Source: Rhizobium mesosinicum (GTDB lineage Bacteria; Pseudomonadota; Alphaproteobacteria; Rhizobiales; Rhizobiaceae). From it: a stretch of 64,000 bases of DNA. The stretch spans positions 1-64,000 of the forward strand of contig NZ_JAEUAK010000001.1 in assembly GCF_019511345.1 (NCBI RefSeq). The letters run 5' to 3'. The notes under the pieces are model-generated. The model worked only from the letters and a program-made list of their open reading frames with translations. It did no database searches and was not told the origin of the DNA. The position numbers and the translations under genes are program-made. Below are positions 25,750 to 33,921 of the stretch, in pieces (within the stretch, counting starts at the first letter, position 1; every line of letters begins with the position of its first letter).

Positions 25750-27273
25750 ATGGCAAGCCCGCTCCTGTCGCTGCGCGGCATTTCCAAGAGCTACGGCCAG
25801 GTCCATGCCAACCAGCAGATCGACCTCGACGTCGCTCCCCGCTCGATCCATGCCATTCTCGGAGAAAACGGGGCCGGCAAATCGACCCTGATGAAGCTGA
25901 TCTACGGCGTCGAACAGCCTGATAGCGGAACTGTTGCCTGGAACGGGCAGAACCTCAGCCTTGCCTCTCCCGCAGAGGCAAGGCGTGCCGGCATCGGCAT
26001 GGTCTTTCAGCATTTCTCGCTGTTCGAGAGCCTGAACGTGGTCGAGAACATCAGGCTTATCGTGGCCGGGACGAAAGCCGAGTTGGCGGAGCGCATCCGC
26101 AAGCTCGGGCACGAATTCGGCCTGGAGGTCGACCCACTCGCCCATGTACACTCGCTTTCGGTCGGCGAGCGGCAACGCGTGGAAATCATCCGCTGCCTGA
26201 TGACCGATCCGAAGCTGCTGATCCTCGACGAGCCGACGTCGGTCCTGCCGCCGCAGGCCGTGGAGAAGCTGTTCGAGACCTTGCGCCGGCTACGTGATGG
26301 CGGCGTTTCCATCCTTTTCATTTCCCACAAGCTGGAAGAGATCCAGTCGCTTTGCGATCGCGCGACAATCCTGCGCGGCGGACGGGTGACGGGGCATGTC
26401 GATCCGCGCGAGCACGACGCCCATGACCTTGCCCGCATGATGATCGGCCGTGACATGCCGGAACCGATGCCGGCTCTGTCGCTTGCCGAAGGCGAGAAGC
26501 GGCTGGAACTGATCGGCCTCGATTACAGGCCCGATGATCCTTTCGCCGTGCCGCTATCCCAGGTCAGCCTTGTCGTCCGCGCCGGAGAAATCCTCGGCAT
26601 TGCCGGGATTTCCGGCAACGGCCAAAGCGAGCTTGCCGCGCTGATCTCCGGCGAGACGATCCTGCCGCGCGAGCAGCGCGACCAGATCTTCATGATGGGC
26701 AAGGATGTCGGCATGCTTGAGCCGGCGGCCCGCCGGCAGCTCGGATTTGCCTTCGTGCCGGAGGATCGGCTCGGCCGCGGCGCCGTCCCCGAAATGTCAC
26801 TCACTCTCAATAGCCTGCTCACTGCCCATCCCCTGAACCTCGTCAGGCGAGGGCTGCTCGACAAGGCGCAGGCGACCGCCTTCACCAATGAGTGCATTCG
26901 AGACTATGACGTGCGCACGCGTGGTCCTGAGGCCGAGGCCGGATCCCTCTCCGGCGGTAATTTGCAGAAATTCATCGTCGGACGCGAAATCATGCTGGCC
27001 CCGAAACTGCTCTTCCTCGCGCAACCCACCTGGGGCGTCGATATCGGCGCAGCCTCGGCAATCCGCAAACGGCTGATCACTCTGCGCAACGAAGGCATGG
27101 CGATCCTCGTCATTTCCGAGGAAATCGAAGAATTGTTCGAACTCAGCGATTTCATCCAGGTCCTGCACCACGGTTCGCTGAGCCCGCCGCTCGTCACGCG
27201 CGACGCCAAGCCCGAGGACATCGGCCGATACATGATCGGCGCCCAGTCGCAGCGCGAGAAAGCGATCGCATGA
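25750..27273 (+). CDS. ABC transporter ATPase with two ABC domains (BMP importer)
   Basis: A 507-residue tandem ATPase of the sugar/nucleoside type. The first domain has GENGAGKST (Walker A), LSVGERQRVEI (signature) and LLILDEPTSVLPP (Walker B). The second has a degenerate Walker A (GISGNGQSE), a good signature (LSGGNLQKFIVGREI) and LLFLAQPTWGVDIG, where Ala-Gln replace Asp-Glu. Only the first site is probably a full hydrolysis site, which is usual for this family. It energises the two permeases downstream and overlaps the first by four bases. Confidence 0.9.
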   Translation: MASPLLSLRGISKSYGQVHANQQIDLDVAPRSIHAILGENGAGKSTLMKLIYGVEQPDSGTVAWNGQNLSLASPAEARRAGIGMVFQHFSLFESLNVVENIRLIVAGTKAELAERIRKLGHEFGLEVDPLAHVHSLSVGERQRVEIIRCLMTDPKLLILDEPTSVLPPQAVEKLFETLRRLRDGGVSILFISHKLEEIQSLCDRATILRGGRVTGHVDPREHDAHDLARMMIGRDMPEPMPALSLAEGEKRLELIGLDYRPDDPFAVPLSQVSLVVRAGEILGIAGISGNGQSELAALISGETILPREQRDQIFMMGKDVGMLEPAARRQLGFAFVPEDRLGRGAVPEMSLTLNSLLTAHPLNLVRRGLLDKAQATAFTNECIRDYDVRTRGPEAEAGSLSGGNLQKFIVGREIMLAPKLLFLAQPTWGVDIGAASAIRKRLITLRNEGMAILVISEEIEELFELSDFIQVLHHGSLSPPLVTRDAKPEDIGRYMIGAQSQREKAIA

Positions 27274-28370
27274 GCAGACCTCTGTTTGCCGTCCTGCCAA
27301 CCCTCGTCCGCCGGGAGCGCGCCTCGCTTGTCGCTACCCTGCTTGCCCCGCCCATCGCACTCGTCGTCACGATCATCCTCAATCTCGGTCTTTATGTCGT
27401 CATGGGACGTGATCCGGCTGCGGTCATCTATGCGATGCTGATCGAACCCTTTTTTTCCTGGGCATCCTTCTCCGAAGTCCTGCTGAAAACCGGCCCACTA
27501 TTGCTGATCGCGCAGGGATTGGCGATCGGCTTCCGCGCCAAGGTGTTCAACATCGGCGCCGAAGGACAATTCGTGCTCGGTGCAATCTTTGCCTCGGCCA
27601 TTCCGATTTGGTGGCCCGATGCAACCGGCCAGTGGATCTGGCCGGCGATGCTACTGCTCGGCACGATTGGCGGCGCGCTCTGGGCATCGCTGACTTCCTT
27701 CTGGCGCGTCCGGCTCAATGCCAACGAAATCCTGGTCTCGCTGATGCTGAGCTTCGTTGCGGTGCAGCTTCTCAATTATCTGCTGCTCGGCCCCTGGAAG
27801 GATCCGAATGGCTTCAACTTCCCGCAGTCGGTGATGTTTCAGTATGACGCGATGGTGCCGATCCTGATCGAGGGAACGCGCGTCAATGTCTCGTTGATCC
27901 TTGCCGTTCTTCTGTCGATTGCCGCGTGGATCTTCATGCAGAAGAGCTTCATCGGCTATAAGTTGCAGGTCGGCGGACTGGCGCCACGTGCGGCGAGCTA
28001 TGCCGGCTTCAAAGAGGGCTGGGCAATATGGCTCTCGCTTTTGATCGGTGGCGCTGCCGCCGGGCTTGCAGGTGCAGCCGAAGTCGCCGGGCCCCTCGGC
28101 CAGCTGCAGCGCTCGATTTCGACCGGTTATGGCTATGCGGCAATCATCGTCGCCTATCTCGGCGGGCTTCACCCGATCGGCATCGTCATATCGTCGGTCG
28201 TCATGGCCGCACTCTATATCGGCGGCGATAATGCCATGGTCTCGGCTAACCTGCCGATCGCTGCGGTACGCGTCTTTCAGGGCAGCCTGCTGCTCGCCTA
28301 TCTGATCGCCGTCGCCTTCGTCCGCTACCGCCTCGCCTGGCGCTCTGCCGCTATCAGGAGAGCTTCATGA
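27270..28370 (+). CDS. ABC transporter permease (BMP importer, subunit 1)
   Basis: A 366-residue integral membrane protein with about nine hydrophobic helices. It has the family motif GLAIGFRAKVFNIGAEGQFVLGA near residue 85 and GLAPRAASYAGF, the ATPase-coupling region. It is homologous to YufP-type nucleoside permeases. ATGA overlaps at both ends tie it to the ATPase and to the second permease. Confidence 0.9.
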   Translation: MSRPLFAVLPTLVRRERASLVATLLAPPIALVVTIILNLGLYVVMGRDPAAVIYAMLIEPFFSWASFSEVLLKTGPLLLIAQGLAIGFRAKVFNIGAEGQFVLGAIFASAIPIWWPDATGQWIWPAMLLLGTIGGALWASLTSFWRVRLNANEILVSLMLSFVAVQLLNYLLLGPWKDPNGFNFPQSVMFQYDAMVPILIEGTRVNVSLILAVLLSIAAWIFMQKSFIGYKLQVGGLAPRAASYAGFKEGWAIWLSLLIGGAAAGLAGAAEVAGPLGQLQRSISTGYGYAAIIVAYLGGLHPIGIVISSVVMAALYIGGDNAMVSANLPIAAVRVFQGSLLLAYLIAVAFVRYRLAWRSAAIRRAS

Positions 28371-29278
28371 ATGCCGTCGATTTCATTCTGGCCGGCATGC
28401 TGGCAGCCGCCACGCCCTTTCTCTTGGCGGCACTTGGCGAACTTGTGGTCGAACGCGCCGGGGTCCTGAATCTCGGCGTCGAAGGACTCATGGCGTTAGG
28501 CGCCGTTATAGCCTTCATCATCGTCTATAATGGCGGCGGCCACTTTCTTGCTTTTCTTGCCGCTGGCATCGGTGGCATCCTGCTTTCGCTTGTCTTTGGC
28601 GGGATCATCCTCGGCTTCAACGCAAACCAGGTCGCAACGGGGCTGGCCATCGGCATCCTCGGTCAGGGCTTGTCGGCGCTGTTCGGCAAGAGCTACGAGA
28701 GCCTGACGGTCAAGGCATTGCCGAAAATCACCATTCCCGGCCTTTCCGATATTCCTGTCCTTGGCGGCCTGTTCACCCAGGATATCGTCGTTTGGCTTTC
28801 GCTTCTGGTGACGCTCGCGATCTGGGCGACGTTCGCCTATAGCAAGCTGGGTCTCGTCATCCGCGCCGTCGGCGAAAACCCGAAAGCTGCGCACGCCATC
28901 GGCTATTCTGTCATTGCAGTACGTTTCGCCGCAGTGGCATTCGGCGGCATGATGGCGGGCTTGGCCGGCGCCTATGCGTCGACGATCTATACGCCGCTCT
29001 GGGCGGACGGCATGATCGCAGGCCGAGGCTGGATCGCTATTGCGCTCGTCGTCTTCGGAACCTGGCTAACGAGGCGGATTTTCCTCGGAGCTTGCCTCTT
29101 CGGTGCGGTATCGCTGATGGGGCTAGCCGCCCAGGCAACGGGGCTCGACGTGCCCTCGCAGCTTTTGGCTTGCTTGCCCTATCTCGTGACGATCATCGTG
29201 CTCGGTATCATCTCGGCAGATCGCCGCCTGCTGAAGCTCAATGGTGTCGCCTCGCTGGGTGAGCCATTCGAGCGGTAA
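28367..29278 (+). CDS. ABC transporter permease (BMP importer, subunit 2)
   Basis: A 303-residue YufQ-type permease with about eight helices. VVERAGVLNLGVEGLMALGA near residue 30 is the paired family motif, and VIRAVGENPKAAHAIGYS near 165 is the coupling loop. It is the last gene of the operon that starts at 21099. A 41-base gap separates it from the convergent hydrolase gene. Confidence 0.9.
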   Translation: MNAVDFILAGMLAAATPFLLAALGELVVERAGVLNLGVEGLMALGAVIAFIIVYNGGGHFLAFLAAGIGGILLSLVFGGIILGFNANQVATGLAIGILGQGLSALFGKSYESLTVKALPKITIPGLSDIPVLGGLFTQDIVVWLSLLVTLAIWATFAYSKLGLVIRAVGENPKAAHAIGYSVIAVRFAAVAFGGMMAGLAGAYASTIYTPLWADGMIAGRGWIAIALVVFGTWLTRRIFLGACLFGAVSLMGLAAQATGLDVPSQLLACLPYLVTIIVLGIISADRRLLKLNGVASLGEPFER

Positions 29279-29319
29279 CGGATGCGGCCTGCACTGACCG
29301 CGCAGGTCGCTGACTGCGA

Positions 29320-30222
29320 TCAATCATGCCTGGTGAGAAAGGCTGAGACGACGTCGAGGCAAAGATCCTTTTCCTCGACATGCGGCATGTGGCTGGAATT
29401 CTCGAAGAGGACCCATTCGCAACCCTTCACGCAATCGACATAGGGTTTGACGACGAGCGGGGTCGCCTCGTCATATTTGCCGGAGATCAAAAGCGTCGGC
29501 GCCTGAATGAGCGGCAGACGATCCTCGATCGTCCAGTCCTTCATGGTGCCGATCACGTGGAATTCGGTCGGGCCGTTCATATTGCGGTAAACGGTGCTGT
29601 CTTCGTCCATGATCGCAAAGGTGCGCGCAACTTCCGGCGGCCATGGGGAGACGCGACAGACATGCCGGTCGTAAAAGACGCGCGAGGCCGCAACATAGTC
29701 CGGATCGGTAATGGTGCCAGCCTCCTCATGCCTCAGCAGCGTGTCCTGTACCTCCTTCGGCAGTTCTTCCCGCAGACGGTTCGCCTCCGCCACCCAGGTA
29801 TGCATGTTGGCCGGCGAATTGGCGATGACGAGCGCCTTTAGGCCTTTCGGCTGGCGTACTGCATGTTCTGCGCCCAGCATGCCGCCCCAGGACTGACCGA
29901 GAAAAGCGTACCGATCCTGAATACCGAGATATTTCAGCAGCGTATCGAGTTCTTCGAGGAAGAGCGCCGGCGTCCAGAAATCCGGCCCCTTCTCGGGTAA
30001 TCGGGTCGAGTTGCCGTTGCCGAGCTGATCGTAATGGATGACCGCCCGATCGTCGAGTTCCGAGATTCCCTTGAAGGAATCGACATAGTCATGCGTACAG
30101 CCGGGACCACCATGGGCGACGACGAGTGGCAGTTTTCCGGAATCAAGCGAACCGGTGATGCGATACCATGTCCGGTATTCGCGAAACGGCAGAAAATCTT
30201 CCTTCGTCGAAACTGCGGCCAC
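29320..30222 (-). CDS. Proline iminopeptidase-family hydrolase (S33), copy 1
   Basis: A 300-residue alpha/beta hydrolase. [10 protein letters not shown] near residue 37 is the oxyanion loop of the Pip family. [10 protein letters not shown] places the nucleophile at Ser111, SGKYDEATP the acid, and SSHMPHVE the His. The helical cap between residues 130 and 220 ([13 protein letters not shown]..) matches prolyl aminopeptidases and related amidases. It is cytoplasmic, with no signal. It lies directly after the LuxR-solo gene on the same strand, behind a lux-box-like element, as pip genes do in OryR/PipR systems. Confidence 0.88.
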   Translation of the reverse strand: MAAVSTKEDFLPFREYRTWYRITGSLDSGKLPLVVAHGGPGCTHDYVDSFKGISELDDRAVIHYDQLGNGNSTRLPEKGPDFWTPALFLEELDTLLKYLGIQDRYAFLGQSWGGMLGAEHAVRQPKGLKALVIANSPANMHTWVAEANRLREELPKEVQDTLLRHEEAGTITDPDYVAASRVFYDRHVCRVSPWPPEVARTFAIMDEDSTVYRNMNGPTEFHVIGTMKDWTIEDRLPLIQAPTLLISGKYDEATPLVVKPYVDCVKGCEWVLFENSSHMPHVEEKDLCLDVVSAFLTRHD

Positions 30223-30285
30223 TTATATCTCCATCCTCTAGGGCAATGATGGAAGAGCATAACGTCGCCGAAAAGCCGAAGGCAG

Positions 30286-30301
30286 CTATCAGAAGTTATA
30301 G
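30286..30301. promoter_or_regulatory. Lux-box-like element, site B
   Basis: CTATCA-GAAG-TTATAG, 64 bases upstream of the Pip copy 1 start. It overlaps the final codons and stop of the luxR gene. It has the same half-sites and spacing as site A at 31097. Confidence 0.55.
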
Positions 30302-31071
30302 GATGGGCGATCTTCCAGCAGCCGGTAATGCGTGGCGCGCACCACGGCCTGCGTGCGGTTGCGGGCGCCAAGCTTCTTGGCGGCGGCATTGAGATGCATG
30401 ACGACCGTCGGCACCGAACGGTTGATGATGCGCGAAATCTCCTTGGCCGAAAGTCCGTCTGCCGAATGGCGCAGGCATTCCCGCTCGCGCTCGGTCAAAC
30501 GGACCTTGCCGACCCTCAGCGCCTCGGCGTCGAAAAGCGAATAGGCCGCCTCATGGAAGACATGGGCCAGCAGATTGAAATCGGCAATATAGCGCAGCGC
30601 ATGGTGCTCGAAATCGCTGTTAACGCCGAAACGGATGCCGGTCACGGTCGCATAATCGCCCCGCGGCATATGGACAGGAACCGTCACGCCCGTCGACATG
30701 TCACGCTCGTTGAGAAAACGCGTCACCGGCACCGTGTCATCGCTCATGAAGCGGTTGATCAGAGTATCGGCGTCCCTGTCATAGCTCCAGAAAAAGGGTG
30801 CCGAGGTGCGCAGGGCCACCTGCTGCACCGGATCAATTCGGAAATAGCCGCGATCGAACCAGTATTCGCGCATATCTTCGGAGATATTGCGCAGCTTTAA
30901 GAGTGACGGGATCATGATCCCTCCATCGAGATCATAAGGCACCGGCGTGTAATCGTAGATCAAGGCTTCGAAGCCGATCTCCTTCATCGCCTCGAAGACC
31001 TGATCGATGCGACCCTCAAGCGTCTGGTGCGCTGAGAATTGCCGTCTTATCGTGCCGATTTCATCAAGCAT
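30289..31071 (-). CDS. LuxR-solo regulator, OryR/PipR type
   Basis: 260 residues: an N-terminal autoinducer-type ligand domain (about 15-170) and a C-terminal LuxR HTH from LTERERECLRHSADGLSAKEI to GARNRTQAVVRA. Aligned on the invariant Asp-Pro (80-81), the positions equal to TraR Trp57 and Tyr61 are Met67 and Trp71. That substitution is the hallmark of plant-associated LuxR solos (OryR, XccR, PsoR, PipR) that do not use acyl-homoserine lactones. Asp80, Pro81 and Trp95 (TraR 70, 71, 85) are kept. No luxI is present. Start 31071 has GGGAG upstream. It lies between two pip-type genes. Confidence 0.9.
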   Translation of the reverse strand: MLDEIGTIRRQFSAHQTLEGRIDQVFEAMKEIGFEALIYDYTPVPYDLDGGIMIPSLLKLRNISEDMREYWFDRGYFRIDPVQQVALRTSAPFFWSYDRDADTLINRFMSDDTVPVTRFLNERDMSTGVTVPVHMPRGDYATVTGIRFGVNSDFEHHALRYIADFNLLAHVFHEAAYSLFDAEALRVGKVRLTERERECLRHSADGLSAKEISRIINRSVPTVVMHLNAAAKKLGARNRTQAVVRATHYRLLEDRPSYNF

Positions 31072-31096
31072 GGCAGGCTCCCGGTGGTTTCCCACC

Positions 31097-31112
31097 CTAT
31101 CACTTCTTATAG
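31097..31112. promoter_or_regulatory. Lux-box-like element, site A
   Basis: CTATCA-CTTC-TTATAG in the gap between luxR and Pip copy 2, about 81 bases before the Pip start. It has half-sites and spacing identical to site B. Confidence 0.55.
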
Positions 31113-31192
31113 CTGGCAAAGAACATGGTTTCGGATAAAAATTTAGCCATGCCCAATTATTGAGCAAGCGAAATCTTCTGCCGGAGCGGTGA

Positions 31193-32083
31193 ATGTGGCG
31201 TGAAATCGAGCCTGAGGCGCGACATGAGATCGAAGTCGACGGCTACAAGGTGATTGCCTACAGCTTCGGAACCGGCGGCGAGACTGTTTTCTGCCTGAAT
31301 GGCGGCCCGGGCCTGCCCTGCGACTATCTGCGCGAGGCTCATTCCTGTCTCATCGACAAGGGCTACCGCGTTGTCGCCTTCGATCAGCTCGGCACCGGGG
31401 CCTCCGACCGGCCGACCGACGCATCGCTCTGGACCATCGGCCGCTATGTCGAAGAAACCGAGACCGTGCGCAAGGCGCTTGGCCTCGGCAAGGTCCATAT
31501 GCTCGGCCACTCCTGGGGCGGCTGGCTCGCGATCGACTATGCGTTGACCTACCCCGAAAACCTGCAGACACTCATCCTCGAGGACACTGTCGCCGACATG
31601 CCGCATCTGATTTCCGAGCTGGAGCGACTGCGGGCCGCCCTCGGAGCCGAAACGGTGGCGATGATGCAGAAGCATGAAGCGCAGGGAACCTACAATCATC
31701 CGGAATATCTGGCGGCCGTGACGATCCTGAACTACCGTCACGTCTGCCGCCTGCCGGAATGGCCGGCTCCCGTGCGCCGCTCGCTCGACGACTGGAACAT
31801 GGGTCCTTATGAAACCATGCAGGGTCCGAACGAATTCCTCTATATCGGCAACCTGAAGGACTGGAACCGCATCCCCGACCTGCCACGGGTGAAGACGCCG
31901 GTGTTGATCACGACAGGCGAACATGACGAGTTGACGCCGGCCTGCGCACTGCGCATGAAGCTTGCGTTGCCAAATGCCGAACTGAAGGTTTTCGCAAACG
32001 CCAGTCATATGCCGTTCTACGAAAACCCCTATGACTATTATCCCGCGTTGATTGATTTCTTGTCGCGACATAAGGCAAGCTGA
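31193..32083 (+). CDS. Proline iminopeptidase-family hydrolase (S33), copy 2
   Basis: A 296-residue alpha/beta hydrolase. LNGGPGLPCDY near residue 36 replaces the usual HGGPG His by Asn. LGHSWGGWLAID carries nucleophile Ser107, TTGEHDELTP the acid and ASHMPFYE the His. It resembles copy 1 over the whole length (for example NYRHVCRLPEWP against [13 protein letters not shown]) but is clearly diverged. It is divergent from luxR and followed 51 bases later by a peptide-type ABC importer, so it probably hydrolyses what the importer brings in. Confidence 0.88.
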   Translation: MWREIEPEARHEIEVDGYKVIAYSFGTGGETVFCLNGGPGLPCDYLREAHSCLIDKGYRVVAFDQLGTGASDRPTDASLWTIGRYVEETETVRKALGLGKVHMLGHSWGGWLAIDYALTYPENLQTLILEDTVADMPHLISELERLRAALGAETVAMMQKHEAQGTYNHPEYLAAVTILNYRHVCRLPEWPAPVRRSLDDWNMGPYETMQGPNEFLYIGNLKDWNRIPDLPRVKTPVLITTGEHDELTPACALRMKLALPNAELKVFANASHMPFYENPYDYYPALIDFLSRHKAS

Positions 32084-32134
32084 TGCAGAGGGAGGTGATC
32101 GGAACCCGGCGAAGACAAGGGGGCGAGCGCCACC

Positions 32135-33073
32135 ATGCATCGTTATAAGTTCATACTGGCCCGGCCGCTTCAGTTTCTGCCAGTCATCTTCGGCATCAGC
32201 GTCATCACCTTCATCCTGGTGAGATTGATCCCCGGCGATCCCGCCCGCAATATCCTCGGCACGCGCGCGACACCGACGGCTCTTGCCAATATCCGCGCCC
32301 AATACGGCCTCGATCAGCCGATGTGGCTGCAATACTTTTACTTTCTCAAGAACCTCGCGAATGGCGAAATGGGTAAGTCGATCCTCTACAAGATCGACGT
32401 ATTCCCGCTGATTGCCACGCGCATCGAGCCGACGATCGCGCTTGTCCTGACAAGCGTCACCCTGTCGATCCTGATCGCCGTGCCGATGTCGGCGATTGCC
32501 GCGCGCAACGCTGGCCGGGCGCCTGATCATGCCGTACGCGTCATCTCCACATTCGGGATCGGCTTTCCGCCTTTCTGGCTCGGCCTGATGCTGATTATTC
32601 TTTTCAGCGTCGAGCTCGGCGTCCTGCCCGTCTCCGGCTACGGCACGACACTGGGCGACAAGCTCTCCCATCTCATCTTGCCGGCGATGACCGTTGCGTT
32701 GTCGCTCTCGACGGTTCTCACCCGCAGCCTGCGCTCCGCGATGATCGAATCCCTGAAATCAGATGTAGCGACGGCCGCACGCGCTCGCGGCATGCCCGAA
32801 AGCATCGTCTTCTGGCGCCACGTCCTGCCAAACTCGCTGGTGCCGACCATCAATCTGCTGGCCGTCAACATTGGCTGGCTGATCGGCGGCACCGTCGTCG
32901 TCGAAAGCGTCTTTGCCTTGCCCGGCATGGGGCAATTGCTGGTGCGCGCCATCTTCTCGCGCGATTACATGGTCGTTCAAGGCGTTGCCATGACCTTCGC
33001 CTGCGCCACCGTGCTCGTCAATTTCATTGCAGATATCGTCACCGTCGCTGTCGACCCGAGGGTGAAGCTGTGA
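32135..33073 (+). CDS. Dipeptide-type ABC permease (DppB-like)
   Basis: A 312-residue inner-membrane permease with six helices. The N-terminal FILVRLIPGDPARNILG and the coupling loop YVATAARARGMPES-like region (DVATAARARGMPESIVFWRHVLPNSL) identify the DppB/OppB/GsiC family. It forms the channel with the next gene product. The gene begins the importer block behind Pip copy 2 and is probably in the same transcript. Confidence 0.92.
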   Translation: MHRYKFILARPLQFLPVIFGISVITFILVRLIPGDPARNILGTRATPTALANIRAQYGLDQPMWLQYFYFLKNLANGEMGKSILYKIDVFPLIATRIEPTIALVLTSVTLSILIAVPMSAIAARNAGRAPDHAVRVISTFGIGFPPFWLGLMLIILFSVELGVLPVSGYGTTLGDKLSHLILPAMTVALSLSTVLTRSLRSAMIESLKSDVATAARARGMPESIVFWRHVLPNSLVPTINLLAVNIGWLIGGTVVVESVFALPGMGQLLVRAIFSRDYMVVQGVAMTFACATVLVNFIADIVTVAVDPRVKL

Positions 33074-33921
33074 GCGTCGAAGCCCTTGCCCCCTCCGCAG
33101 CCGCCTGGCGCCATTTCCTCGGCCGACGGCTGACACTCGTCATCGGCGCCGGCATGCTGCTGTTCTTTCTGCTTCTGGCAATCGCCGCTCCGCTGGTCGC
33201 ACCCTATGATCCAATCCTGCAGAATGCCGATGTGCGGCTCCAGTCACCTTCCTTCGCCCATCTCTTTGGCACGGATAATTTCGGTCGCGACATCCTGTCC
33301 CGCGTCATATGGGGCGCCCGCATCGATCTGCAGATCGCCGTCATCGGCGTTATCTTCCCGTTTCTGATTGGCACGACGGTCGGCACCATCGCCGGCTTCT
33401 TCGGCGGCATCGTCGATGCGGTTTTCATGCGCCTCGTCGATATCATTCTCGCCTTCCCGTTCCTTGTCCTGATGCTGTCGATCATCGCCATCCTCGGGCC
33501 GGGCCTCGGCAGCTTCTATATTGCCATGGCGCTGGTCGGCTGGGTCTCCTACGCGCGCCTTATCCGCGCGCAGATGCTGGTGTTGAAAGGCAGCGACTAC
33601 GCGGTTGCCGCCGTCAGCCTCGGCTTCAGCCGCCCCCGCATCATGTTCCGTCACCTCCTGCCGAATGCGATTGCCGGCTCCATCGTCTTTTCCATGTCGG
33701 ATGCAACGCTGGTGCTGCTCAGCGGCGCAGCCGTCAGCTATCTTGGCCTTGGCGTGCAGCCGCCGCTTGCCGAATGGGGCGTGATGGTCGCCGAAGGCCA
33801 GAGCTTCATCACCACGGCCTGGTGGATCACGCTTTTCCCCGGCCTTTCCATCGTCTGCCTTGCCTTCGGTTTCAGCATGCTGGGTGATGCGCTCGGCGAA
33901 CTTCTCGGAGTTCACGAATGA
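33070..33921 (+). CDS. Dipeptide-type ABC permease (DppC-like)
   Basis: 283 residues with a GTG start overlapping the previous stop (GTGA). A cytoplasmic lead and TM1 (LVIGAGMLLFFLLLAIAAPLVAPYDP) are followed by the family HLFGTDNFGRDILSRVIWGARIDL signature and five more helices. The coupling region is YAVAAVSLGFSRPRIMFRHLLPN. It pairs with the DppB-like permease. Confidence 0.92.
   Translation: MSVEALAPSAAAWRHFLGRRLTLVIGAGMLLFFLLLAIAAPLVAPYDPILQNADVRLQSPSFAHLFGTDNFGRDILSRVIWGARIDLQIAVIGVIFPFLIGTTVGTIAGFFGGIVDAVFMRLVDIILAFPFLVLMLSIIAILGPGLGSFYIAMALVGWVSYARLIRAQMLVLKGSDYAVAAVSLGFSRPRIMFRHLLPNAIAGSIVFSMSDATLVLLSGAAVSYLGLGVQPPLAEWGVMVAEGQSFITTAWWITLFPGLSIVCLAFGFSMLGDALGELLGVHE

Noticed and set aside
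31157..32671. 504-codon minus-strand open frame across pip copy 2 and the first permease
   Set aside because: It crosses two clear genes on the other strand and has no family features.
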